A stretch of 64,000 nt of DNA from CAZUGO01 sp964619935. GTDB taxonomy: Bacteria > Planctomycetota > Phycisphaerae > UBA1845 > CAIVHJ01. Where the stretch lies: the NCBI GenBank assembly GCA_964619935.1, contig CAZUGO010000085.1, positions 1-64,000 on the forward strand. The letters run 5' to 3'. The notes under the pieces were generated by a model. That model saw nothing but the letters and a program-made list of their open reading frames with translations, did no database searches and had not been told where the DNA came from. A program made the translations under genes and the position numbers. Shown here piece after piece: positions 28,544 through 36,950 of this stretch. Position 1 is the stretch's first letter. Every line of letters begins with the position of its first letter.

Positions 28544-29011
28544 ATGCCTGCCCAAACCAAAGACTTCAACCAGATTTTTGAGCACCTTAGCGACAGTTTC
28601 GCCAAGACCATGAAGACCGGCGCGAACATCCAGCAGGAATCGACCAAGTTCTGGAGCAACCTGCTGGATCAGAACCTGGATGCGTTCCGCAAGCGCGTGG
28701 AGAAGGTCACCGACGAGACCGTTCCGTTCAGCAAGGCGAACCTGGAGCGCTGCCAGCATTTGTTCGACCAGCAGTCGAAGGAGTGTCTGGACATGCTCCG
28801 CGAGGCGGCCGAGGTTGGCGGCTGCGACAATCCAATGGCCTTCTACGAGAAGATGTCCGACTTGTGGAAGAGTTCCTTCGAGACGCTGCGGAGTTCCAAC
28901 GAGTCGTTCATCAAGGCGCACAACCAGATGTACGAGAGCTGGTCGAAGCTGGTCGGCCAGATGTGGTCGGACAGCAACGGCAAGCCGGGACCTCGTCCGG
29001 CGGCCAAGTAG
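28544..29011 (+). CDS. Phasin-like PHA granule protein
   Basis: The 155-residue protein is almost all helix, with no Cys-free core or enzymatic motif. Its pattern (KDFNQIFEHLSDSFAKTMKTG ... FWSNLLDQNLDAFRKRVEK ... AFYEKMSDLWKSSFETLRSSNE) is phasin-like, and the C-terminal GKPGPRPAAK is a Pro/Ala/Lys tail as in PhaP proteins. It is the first gene of the PHA run (phasin, phaE, phaC, SDR). A GGAAAGGAACGG site precedes the ATG. It probably coats granules and is under PhaR control. Confidence 0.8.
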   Translation: MPAQTKDFNQIFEHLSDSFAKTMKTGANIQQESTKFWSNLLDQNLDAFRKRVEKVTDETVPFSKANLERCQHLFDQQSKECLDMLREAAEVGGCDNPMAFYEKMSDLWKSSFETLRSSNESFIKAHNQMYESWSKLVGQMWSDSNGKPGPRPAAK

Positions 29012-29171
29012 CCTGTAAGCGCATCCCGGCGTGCAGCCGGGACGCCCCTGGAAGCCACCGCCGCTGCATGATTGCGGCGGACAGATTAGCGAACGGCGTG
29101 GCGCGGCGCCGTTCGCAGGTGGCATCCGTGGCGCGGTGGTCGCGTGGCATGGTGCTGGCAAGGAGTCTCAG

Positions 29172-29624
29172 ATGCCCGACGGTGGCGAAGCCAACCGGCA
29201 AACGGATCCGTTCATGGCAGCCTGGGCCCAGTTCGCCAAGGGCGGGTCGTGGCCATCGGGGGGGGCAACGGCCGGCTCTGAGGTGATGGACCAGATGCGC
29301 CAGATGTTCCTGGACAGCATGGCGGCGCACGCCGACCAGTTCATGCGCAGCGAGGCTTTTCTCGGCGCCATGAAGCGGACCGTTGATAACAGCTTGGCGT
29401 GGCAGCAGGCCTTGAACGAGACTCTGCAGCGCACCCTGTCGGCGGCCCAGCTTCCGACGAAGAGCGACGCCGATCATCTGGTCGCCCTGGTCCGCGGGTT
29501 GGAGGATCGGCTGGTGGAAAAGCTGGACGACCTGTCTCAGCGGGTGCGGCGTCTGGAAGTCGGGTCGCGGCCTGAATCCGGAGAGACCGGGCAGGAGATC
29601 GATCATGTCGACCGCAGCCACTGA
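29172..29624 (+). CDS. phaE: PHA synthase subunit PhaE-like (class III)
   Basis: The 150-residue product is a short PhaE; the classical ones are 300 or more residues. It carries the usual features in order: DPFMAAWAQFAKG at the N terminus, central helices with MRQMFLDSM and FMRSEAFL, and a C-terminal coiled coil (about 100-135; LVRGLEDRLVEKLDDLSQRVRRLE). It overlaps phaC by 20 bases, as expected for the two subunits of one synthase. The AAGGAG before the ATG at 29172 sets the start. The first 45 codons of the longer frame are not conserved-looking. Confidence 0.75.
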   Translation: MPDGGEANRQTDPFMAAWAQFAKGGSWPSGGATAGSEVMDQMRQMFLDSMAAHADQFMRSEAFLGAMKRTVDNSLAWQQALNETLQRTLSAAQLPTKSDADHLVALVRGLEDRLVEKLDDLSQRVRRLEVGSRPESGETGQEIDHVDRSH

Positions 29625-30741
29625 TCACCAGCACTCCAATCCGCCCAATCCGTTTCTGGATGCGTGGCAGGAATACATGGCCAAGGTAGCGGCGCTGCCC
29701 GGCGTGATGCAGGCCATGCAGGGCGTTCGTGTGGGGGCCACGCCGTCCCGCACGGTGCACCGCGAGGACAATGTCCGGCTGCTGCGCTACGAATCTGAGA
29801 TTCCGCAGCGTTACCAGACGCCGTTGCTGGTGGTGTTCGCATTGGTGAATCGGCCGTACATTCTGGACCTCAAGGCCGGCAAGAGCGTGGTCAGCCACTT
29901 CCTGAATCGCGGATTCGACGTCTACAACCTGGATTGGGGCGTGCCCAGCGGCGGAGACCGTGGTCTCGGTCTGGAAGACTATGTCCTGGGCTACTTGGAT
30001 CACGCGATCGACACCATCTGCAAGCAGCGCGGATGCGAGCAGGTCAACCTGCTGGGCTACTGCATGGGCGGCTCGATGAGTGCCATGTACACGGCATTGC
30101 GGCCCAGCAAGGTCAAGAACTTGATGCTCCTGGCGGCGCCGGTGGACTGGTCGGGTCGTGAGAGCCTGCTGTCGGTGTGGACCGACCCCAAGTACTTCGA
30201 TGTCGACAAGGTGGTCGAGGTCTACGGCAACATGCCGCCGCAGTGGCTGCAGTCTTCCTTCCTGCTGCTGCGACCCGTGCAGAATCTGATTCAGAAATAC
30301 ATCTCCTTCTACGACAACATGGAAGACGAGCGCTTTGTCGAGAACTTCTTCGCCATGGAGACTTGGCTGAACGACAACATCCCGGTGGCCGGGGAGGTCT
30401 TTCGCCAGTTCGTCAAGTATTGCTTTCAGCAGAACCGGCTGATTCAGGGCACCTTGACCATTGCCGACGAGACCGTGGACTTGAAGCGCATCTGCTGTCC
30501 GGTCTTGAACCTGGTCGCCGAGCAGGACCACCTGGTGCCGCCGGCTCAGAGTGTGCCGCTTAACGACGCCGTGTCGTCGGAGGATTCCCGGGTCGTACGG
30601 TTTCCGGCGGGCCACATCGGAATGGCGGTCGGCAGCCGGGCGCACCGCGACCTGTGGCCGGAGGCCTGCACCTGGCTCGAGCAGCGCAGCATGAAGTTGG
30701 ATGGGTCCCGCTCAAGAGAGGTGGATGATGATCTGCGATAG
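29605..30741 (+). CDS. phaC: Class III polyhydroxyalkanoate synthase PhaC
   Basis: The 378-residue product is of class III length, and its lipase box is GYCMGG. The catalytic triad by position is C153, D308 (EQDHLVPP) and H337 (PAGHIGMAVG). It polymerises (R)-3-hydroxyacyl-CoA. The presence of a PhaE partner in front, overlapping by 20 bases, fits class III. FDVYNLDWGVPSGGDRGLGLEDY near 110-130 is typical of the family. The stop overlaps the following SDR gene by 17 bases. Confidence 0.95.
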   Translation: MSTAATDHQHSNPPNPFLDAWQEYMAKVAALPGVMQAMQGVRVGATPSRTVHREDNVRLLRYESEIPQRYQTPLLVVFALVNRPYILDLKAGKSVVSHFLNRGFDVYNLDWGVPSGGDRGLGLEDYVLGYLDHAIDTICKQRGCEQVNLLGYCMGGSMSAMYTALRPSKVKNLMLLAAPVDWSGRESLLSVWTDPKYFDVDKVVEVYGNMPPQWLQSSFLLLRPVQNLIQKYISFYDNMEDERFVENFFAMETWLNDNIPVAGEVFRQFVKYCFQQNRLIQGTLTIADETVDLKRICCPVLNLVAEQDHLVPPAQSVPLNDAVSSEDSRVVRFPAGHIGMAVGSRAHRDLWPEACTWLEQRSMKLDGSRSREVDDDLR

Positions 30742-31612
30742 TGACCGGAGCAGTGATTCGGCGACATCATGGCCGGCCCTGGAGTCGCGGGATTGGCGTT
30801 TGGATTTGACCACCAAGGTAGCCGTGGTGACCGGGGCGGCCCGCGGCATCGGCCGGGCTACCGCCATGGAATTGGCTCGCGAGGGCATTAAGGCGGTTGC
30901 GGTGGTCGATCAGGACAAGGTCGGCGACTTCACCAGCGAAGCCAACAGCCATTTCGGGCGGCAGGTCATGATCCCGTTCAAAGGTGACGTGACCAGTGCC
31001 GCGTTTCGCCGGGAGGTGGCCGATCACATGCGGGAGCACTACGGTCCGCTGTCGATTTGCATTCCGGCGGCCGGCATCACCCGGGATCGCCTGGCGGTCA
31101 AGGTCGACAAGGAGACCAGCGAGCCCGACATCTACGCCGAATCGGATTGGGACCGGGTCATGGATGTCGATCTCAAGGCGCCCATCTACTGGGCTCTGGA
31201 GACGGTCGCCAGCGTGGCGACCGACCGCTGGCGGCGCGGGCTGGGGCAGTGGCAGCCCGAGGAGCGCGTTCAGGGTTGTGTCATCTTCATTGGTTCGGTG
31301 TCATCGGCGGGCAACACCGGCCAGATCTCCTACGCCACGGCCAAGGCCGGGCTGGAGGGGGCTCAGGCGACGCTGTCCTGCGAGGCCATCTATCACGGGG
31401 TTCGCTGTGCCATCATCCACCCTGGGTACACCGACACGGCGATGGTGCGGGTGTTGGGAGAGGCACGCATTGCGGAGCACATTCTGCCACGCACCCAACT
31501 GCGGCGGTTGATACTGCCTGAGGAAATCGCCCACGCGATCTGTTTCCTGATTCGCAATGCCGCGGTAAGCGGCCAACTGTGGGCCGATGCCGGATGGCAT
31601 CCGAGCGGGTAG
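30725..31612 (+). CDS. Short-chain dehydrogenase/reductase in PHA operon
   Basis: The 295-residue product has the SDR cofactor motif TGAARGIGRAT near residue 36 and the active-site set GSVSSAGNTGQISYATAKAG (Ser, Tyr, Lys) near 190-210. A 27-residue N-terminal extension and an inserted loop (about 120-165, RLAVKVDKETSEPD ...) distinguish it from PhaB. The start is ATG at 30725 or 30728. It overlaps phaC and is convergent with the canonical reductase gene at 31626. It could be a 3-hydroxyacyl-CoA or 3-ketoacyl reductase feeding PHA, or a hydroxybutyrate dehydrogenase. Specificity cannot be read from sequence. Confidence 0.8.
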   Translation: MMICDSDRSSDSATSWPALESRDWRLDLTTKVAVVTGAARGIGRATAMELAREGIKAVAVVDQDKVGDFTSEANSHFGRQVMIPFKGDVTSAAFRREVADHMREHYGPLSICIPAAGITRDRLAVKVDKETSEPDIYAESDWDRVMDVDLKAPIYWALETVASVATDRWRRGLGQWQPEERVQGCVIFIGSVSSAGNTGQISYATAKAGLEGAQATLSCEAIYHGVRCAIIHPGYTDTAMVRVLGEARIAEHILPRTQLRRLILPEEIAHAICFLIRNAAVSGQLWADAGWHPSG

Positions 31613-31625
31613 GGGCGGCGGGGTC

Positions 31626-32375
31626 TCAGGAGCCCATGTAGAGTCCGCCGTTGATGTTGATGACCTCGCCGGTGATAAATGACGCTTCCGGGGCGGCCAG
31701 GAAGCGGGCGGCGCGGGCCACCTCTTCAGGACGCCCCAGTCGGCCCATTGGCGTCAGTTTCCGCACGGTGTCCAGGACCTCGTCGCTTAGCACCGCGGTC
31801 ATGTCCGTCTCGATGAAGCCAGGTGCGATGGCGTTCACGGTCACGCCTTTTTGAGCCAGCTCGCGGGCCAGGGTTTTGGTGAACGCGATCAGCCCACCCT
31901 TGGCCACCGCGTAGTTGGACTGCCCGAAGTTGCCCATCTGGGCCACGATCGAACTGATATTGATGATTCGACCCCAGCCGCTTGCGACCATCTGGGGAAG
32001 CAGGCCGTGGGTGATGTTAAAGGCGCCGTCCAGGTTGACCAGCAGCACGGAATGCCACTGGTCACGGGTCATCTTCATAAACGACCGGTCGTTGGTGATG
32101 CTGGCGTTGTTCACCAGGATGTCGACCTTCTTGAAATCCGAGAGCACCTGCTCGAGCATGATGTTGCAGCCTTCCTCGTCGGAAACGTCGGCTTGGTAAC
32201 AGCGGACTTCAACTCCGTGCTTCTTGACTTCCGCTGCGGCTTCCCGGGCGGCGGCTTCGTTGCTGCGGTAGTTCAGGGCGATCGCGCACTGCTCTTTGGC
32301 AAGGGCGATACAGATGGCCCGGCCGATGCCACGGGATCCTCCGGTCACCAGGGCAACTCTGTCATGAAGATCCAT
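31626..32375 (-). CDS. 3-ketoacyl-CoA/ACP reductase, PhaB/FabG-like
   Basis: The 249-residue canonical SDR has TGGSRGIGRAI (residues 11-21), NNASITNDRSF near 88 and the ISSIVAQMGNFGQSNYAVAKGG active site near 137-158. C-terminal ITGEVININGGLYMGS is typical of PhaB and FabG. The MGNFGQSNY stretch is closer to acetoacetyl-CoA reductases (PhaB) than to FabG in my memory. A GAGGAGA site before the ATG at 32375 sets the start. It is convergent with the other SDR, with 13 bases between stops. Likely role: supply of 3-hydroxybutyryl-CoA. Confidence 0.85.
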   Translation of the reverse strand: MDLHDRVALVTGGSRGIGRAICIALAKEQCAIALNYRSNEAAAREAAAEVKKHGVEVRCYQADVSDEEGCNIMLEQVLSDFKKVDILVNNASITNDRSFMKMTRDQWHSVLLVNLDGAFNITHGLLPQMVASGWGRIINISSIVAQMGNFGQSNYAVAKGGLIAFTKTLARELAQKGVTVNAIAPGFIETDMTAVLSDEVLDTVRKLTPMGRLGRPEEVARAARFLAAPEASFITGEVININGGLYMGS

Positions 32376-32528
32376 GGGTTGACATCTCCTCGTCAAGGGC
32401 TGGGACGTGTCGTTTGGCGGCGCCCGCCAAGGGGCGGTCGCTCAATTTGATTATATCGGTCGCCTTGAGGCAGGACAAATTGGATCCCAAAGGCAGTCGC
32501 CCCGATGCCGATACAGGAGAATGCACCA

Positions 32529-34070
32529 ATGAATCCGTGCCCGCTCAACCCAACCCAGGTGCAGGCCGGCTTTGCCGATCTGGACACGGCTCGACTGCTG
32601 CCCGCGGCCTACCAGCGCTACGCCGCGGCCGTCCGCGAGGGGCTGGCGTGTTTCGTCAGCCACCTGCCGCCAGCTCGGCAGCACGCCTGGGTGGTGGCGC
32701 GCGACCATCGGCCCTTGGCCTGCGACCCCGCGGTGCAACTGGTTCGGCTGATGCGTTTGTGTCCAACGCTGCACAAGCTGGGTCAATTGCTGGCCCGCGA
32801 TCGCCGTCTGGACCCCAGGTTTCGCCGGGCCTTGCGGTTTCTGGAGACCCTGCCGCCGGCGACGCCGATGCCCGCACTGCGGCAACGCATCGGCGAGGAA
32901 CTGGGGTCGCTCCAGGACTTGAAGATCACCCTGGAAGACCGGCCGCTGGCCGAGGCCAGTGTCGCCGTGGTGTTGCCGTTTACCTGGGACGGTGGCGCTG
33001 GTGTGTTCAAGCTGCTCAAGCCGGGTATCGAAACGCAATTGCAGGAGGATCTGGAGGCTTGGGCGGGCGTATCCGCGTTTCTCGACCAGCATCGTGACCG
33101 CCTGGATATCGCCGATCTGGACTACCGGGCTACCTTCACCCAGGTCCGCGACGCACTCACCAGTGAACTGGAGCCCACGGTCGAGCAACAGGCCCTGCGG
33201 TCCGCCGCGGCGGTCTATCACGGCGACCGCGGCGTGGCCGTCCCTGCATTGCTGCCGTTCTGCACCCCGCGGATCACCGCCATGGAGCGGTTGTTCGGCC
33301 GTCGGATCGATGATCTCACGGCGGGGAAAAGCGCCCTGGCCGAGCAGGTGGTTCGGACGCTGATTGCCGGCCCGCTGTTGAGCACGGCGCCGCGGGCGCT
33401 GTTTCACGCCGATCCACACGCCGGCAACCTGCTGGTCGCGGACGACGGGCGCCTGGGGTTGCTGGATTGGGCGCCGGTCGGTCACCTCAGCATCGCCCAT
33501 CGAGAAGCGGTTGTACAAATGGTACTCGCCGGGTGGACCCTGGATGCCCGGCGATTGTGGGCCGCGATCGAGGCCGCGGCGCTGGGAGTCGGCGATCCCG
33601 CCGCCTTGCAGCAGGCCTGCCGCCGGGCCATCGGGCGGGTGGTGCGTGGCGCCCGGCCGGGGGTCGACTGGCTGGTGCATCTGCTTGACGGTTGCGTGGG
33701 AACGGCCGCGGTGCGGTTCGACCGCGATCTGCTGCTGTTTCGCAAGGTGTTGCTGCTCGTGGAGGGCGTGGTTGGCGATCTGGCGCCGCAGTGCTCGCCC
33801 GATGCCGTGTTGCAGGCGGCCGGTTGGCGGCAATGGTGCCTCGATGCCGTGCGCCGGCCATTTCACGATCCGCTTTCGCGTGCGTTCGGAACGCACCTGT
33901 CCGGTCGGGATCTGCTGGAGCTGTCGTGGAATCTCCCGGCCGTCGGCCTGCGCTGGTGGCAGGCTCTGCTGGGGAGTCCGCGCCGGCCGCCGGATGCCGC
34001 CCGCGAACCATCATCACCGGCCAGTTCAAAGTGCGACCGCCGCACGCTAGAATGCGTGAATCGGCCATAG
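32529..34070 (+). CDS. ABC1/UbiB-family protein kinase-like
   Basis: The 513-residue atypical kinase shows the KxGQ-like TLHKLGQLLARD region (near residue 86), VFKLLKPGI with the Lys (near 162) and the catalytic loop FHADPHAGNLLV (near 299). The DFG-equivalent reads LLDWAPVGHLS, with Asp retained. Members act in quinone or isoprenoid-lipid metabolism. Start: CAGGAGA precedes the ATG at 32529, while 32505 has no such site. The last 25 residues (beyond SPRRPPDAARE) look unstructured. Only 36 bases separate it from the cytochrome gene, so it may head that operon. Confidence 0.8.
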   Translation: MNPCPLNPTQVQAGFADLDTARLLPAAYQRYAAAVREGLACFVSHLPPARQHAWVVARDHRPLACDPAVQLVRLMRLCPTLHKLGQLLARDRRLDPRFRRALRFLETLPPATPMPALRQRIGEELGSLQDLKITLEDRPLAEASVAVVLPFTWDGGAGVFKLLKPGIETQLQEDLEAWAGVSAFLDQHRDRLDIADLDYRATFTQVRDALTSELEPTVEQQALRSAAAVYHGDRGVAVPALLPFCTPRITAMERLFGRRIDDLTAGKSALAEQVVRTLIAGPLLSTAPRALFHADPHAGNLLVADDGRLGLLDWAPVGHLSIAHREAVVQMVLAGWTLDARRLWAAIEAAALGVGDPAALQQACRRAIGRVVRGARPGVDWLVHLLDGCVGTAAVRFDRDLLLFRKVLLLVEGVVGDLAPQCSPDAVLQAAGWRQWCLDAVRRPFHDPLSRAFGTHLSGRDLLELSWNLPAVGLRWWQALLGSPRRPPDAAREPSSPASSKCDRRTLECVNRP

Positions 34071-34106
34071 GCCTCACCCGAACCCGCGGGATCGGGCACC
34101 CGGAAT

Positions 34107-36950
34107 GTGAGTGTGGTCTTGAGTGATCCGTCCAGAGATGCTCCGTCGCAAAGCAGGCCCTATGTTCCTGCCGTCGGTCCGCGGCTGCGCGTGCTGCTGG
34201 CGGTGGTGTTCTTGCTGTTCTCGCTGGTCGGCGTGAATGCCGTGTACCTCGGCAGTATCACCCTGCTGGAGTGGTTGACCGGCGGCATCTATCAGAATTA
34301 CTTCTACCAATTCATGTTCCTGGGCCACCTGGTGCTGGGGCTTGCCCTGATCGGGCCGGTGGTGGTGTTCGGCACCGTGCATCTGTCCCGGGCCTGGGGC
34401 CGACCCAATCGGCGGGCGGTCCGGGCCGGTCTGGCATTGTTCGTGACCAGCCTGACGGTGCTGGCCACCGGCGTGGTCCTCATGCGTCTGGACGGCTTGC
34501 CGGTGATGCGCGATCCGACGGCCCGGCGGGTCGCCTACTGGATTCATGTGCTGGGACCGCTGGTGGTGGTCTGGCTGTTCGTCCTGCATCGATTGGCCGG
34601 CCAACCGCTGCGTTGGAGGATCGGCGTGCGCTGGGCGGGCATCGCCGTGACCTTCGCGGTGCTCATGATCCTGCTGCACGGCGCGGATCCCCGGCGCTGG
34701 GATGTGCTGGGCCCGAAATCGGGCGAGCGTTATTTCTTTCCCTCGCTGGCCCGCACCGCCACCGGCGATTTCATTCCGGCGCGGGCCCTGGTGAACGACC
34801 ACTACTGCTTGAATTGTCACGCCGACGTCCATCAGGCCTGGACGCACAGCGCCCATCGATTCAGTTCATTCAACAACCCGGCGTACCTGTTCTCGGTGTT
34901 GCAGACGCGGGCTGCGGTGTACCAGCGCGACGGCCATGTCCAGGCTTCCCGCTTCTGCGCCGGTTGCCACGATCCCGTTCCTTTCTTCAGCGGTGCGTTT
35001 GATGATCCCAAGTACGACGATCCGACCTATGACCTGGCCGCTGATGTCCAGGCCCAGGCCGGCATCACCTGCACGGTGTGTCACTCGGTGACCCGCATCA
35101 ACAGCCCCCGCGGCAACGCCGACTTCACCATTGGCGAGCCGGAGGCCTATCCGTTCACCTACAGTGACCACGCCGTGTTGCAGTACATCAATCATCAATT
35201 GATCAAGGCCAAACCGGCCTTCCACAAGAAGACTTTTCTCAAGCCGCTGCATCGCACGCCCGAATTCTGCGGGTCCTGTCACAAGGTCCACTTGCCGGAG
35301 GAGCTGAATCACTACAAGTTCCTGCGCGGCCAGAACCATTACGACACCTATCAGCTCAGCGGGGTTTCCGGTCACGGTGTGAGCAGCTATTACTACCCAC
35401 CGAGCGCCCGCCACAACTGCAACGGCTGCCACATGCCGCTGTCGGAGTCCGCCGATTTCGGGGCCAAGGACTACGACGGGTCGGGCCTGCTCACCGTCCA
35501 CAACCACCGCTTTCCGGCGGCGAACACGGCCCTGGCCCACCTGCTGGGCATGCCGCAGGCGGTGATCGATGAGCACCAGGCCTTCCTGCAGGATGTCGCC
35601 CGGGTGGACATCTTCGGGATCCGCGAAGGCGGGACCATCGACGGTGTGCTTCACGGTCCGATCGGGCCAGACCTGCCGGCCCTGCGTCCCGGGGCCGACT
35701 ACCTGCTGGAGGTGGTTCTGCGAACCGTGAACATCGGACACCCGCTGACCCAGGGGACCGCCGATTCCAACGAGCTGTGGGTGGAGTTGGAGGTCAGCTC
35801 CGGAGCGCGAATCCTCGGCCGCAGCGGCGGCCTGCGCCCGCCGGACGGCGCCGTCGATCCGCAGGCTCATTTCGTGAACGCCTTCGTCATCGATCGCGAG
35901 GGTCAGCGGATCAATCGGCGAAATCCCGAGGACATCTTTGTGGCGGTCTATGATCACCAAATCCCGCCCGGAGCGGCCGATGTGGTGCATTATCGCCTGC
36001 AGGTGCCGCCGGATCTCGAACAGCCGGTCGACATCGTGGCCCACTTGCGCTATCGCAAGTTCGACGCCGAATACATGAAGCTGTTTCAGGGACCGCGCTT
36101 CGCAGGCAACGACCTGCCGATCAGCACGCTGGCGGTCGACCGGGTGCGCCTGCCGATCGGGGCCCGGGCCGCGGTCGCTGGGGCGCCGCAGGACCAGCCA
36201 CCGTTGTGGGAGCGCTGGAATGATTACGGCATCGGGTTGTTGCGCAAGCAGGGCGCCGGCTCGCATCACGGTCAATTGCGTCAGGCTGAACACGCGTTTG
36301 CCGTCGTCGAGTCTTTGGGACGCGCCGAGGGGCCGCTGAACCGGGCTCGCGTGTACCTCAAGGAGGGTCGCCTGGATGAGGCCGCGGCAGCACTGCGGGC
36401 CGCGGCAGCACATCAGCCGCCCGCTGCGCCTTGGTCGTTGGCCTGGTTCAGCGGCCTGGTCAACAAGCAGCAAGGACACCTGGACGCCGCAGTCGCGAAC
36501 TTTGAGAGCCTGCTGGAGATGCGCGACACCGCGGAGTGCCGGGCCCGCGGCTTTGACTTCACCCAGGACTATCGGCTGCTGAACGAACTGGGGCAGACGC
36601 TCATGGAACAGGCGCAGCAGCAGCGCCGTCAGCCGTCGCAGTCCGCGGCTCTGTATCGCACCGCCATAGAATGGTTTCAGCGGACCTTGGCCCTCGATCC
36701 TGAAAACGTCACCGCACACTACAACCTAGCCCGAGCGTATGCCGCCCTGGGCATCGAGGAGCAGGCCGAGATGCACCGCCAGGCCCACGCCCGTTACAAG
36801 CCGGACGACAACGCCCGGGACCGGGCGGTGGCGGCGGCCCGCCGGCGCTATCCGGCGGCCAATCATGCCGCCGAGGCAGTGGTCATTTATGAGTTGGTGG
36901 TGCCCTCCGGCGCTCTGTCGGCGGCGGACACGGAGGCCGGCCGTGAGTAA
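34107..36950 (+). CDS. Membrane pentaheme cytochrome c with C-terminal TPRs
   Basis: The 947-residue product has five N-terminal membrane segments (about 26-55, 66-90, 105-127, 140-163, 177-190). An extracytoplasmic cytochrome domain follows with five CxxCH sites at Cys 234 (CLNCH), 284 (CAGCH), 322 (CTVCH), 388 (CGSCH) and 438 (CNGCH). A beta-rich domain spans about 500-690 (HFVNAFVIDREGQRINRRNPEDIF), then TPR-like helices to about 930. The heme part resembles the cytochrome c554/tetraheme group, with extra His residues for axial ligands. The start is GTG at 34107. It overlaps the next FG-GAP gene by eight bases. It probably moves electrons between the membrane and the exported proteins of this operon. 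Confidence 0.85.
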   Translation: MSVVLSDPSRDAPSQSRPYVPAVGPRLRVLLAVVFLLFSLVGVNAVYLGSITLLEWLTGGIYQNYFYQFMFLGHLVLGLALIGPVVVFGTVHLSRAWGRPNRRAVRAGLALFVTSLTVLATGVVLMRLDGLPVMRDPTARRVAYWIHVLGPLVVVWLFVLHRLAGQPLRWRIGVRWAGIAVTFAVLMILLHGADPRRWDVLGPKSGERYFFPSLARTATGDFIPARALVNDHYCLNCHADVHQAWTHSAHRFSSFNNPAYLFSVLQTRAAVYQRDGHVQASRFCAGCHDPVPFFSGAFDDPKYDDPTYDLAADVQAQAGITCTVCHSVTRINSPRGNADFTIGEPEAYPFTYSDHAVLQYINHQLIKAKPAFHKKTFLKPLHRTPEFCGSCHKVHLPEELNHYKFLRGQNHYDTYQLSGVSGHGVSSYYYPPSARHNCNGCHMPLSESADFGAKDYDGSGLLTVHNHRFPAANTALAHLLGMPQAVIDEHQAFLQDVARVDIFGIREGGTIDGVLHGPIGPDLPALRPGADYLLEVVLRTVNIGHPLTQGTADSNELWVELEVSSGARILGRSGGLRPPDGAVDPQAHFVNAFVIDREGQRINRRNPEDIFVAVYDHQIPPGAADVVHYRLQVPPDLEQPVDIVAHLRYRKFDAEYMKLFQGPRFAGNDLPISTLAVDRVRLPIGARAAVAGAPQDQPPLWERWNDYGIGLLRKQGAGSHHGQLRQAEHAFAVVESLGRAEGPLNRARVYLKEGRLDEAAAALRAAAAHQPPAAPWSLAWFSGLVNKQQGHLDAAVANFESLLEMRDTAECRARGFDFTQDYRLLNELGQTLMEQAQQQRRQPSQSAALYRTAIEWFQRTLALDPENVTAHYNLARAYAALGIEEQAEMHRQAHARYKPDDNARDRAVAAARRRYPAANHAAEAVVIYELVVPSGALSAADTEAGRE

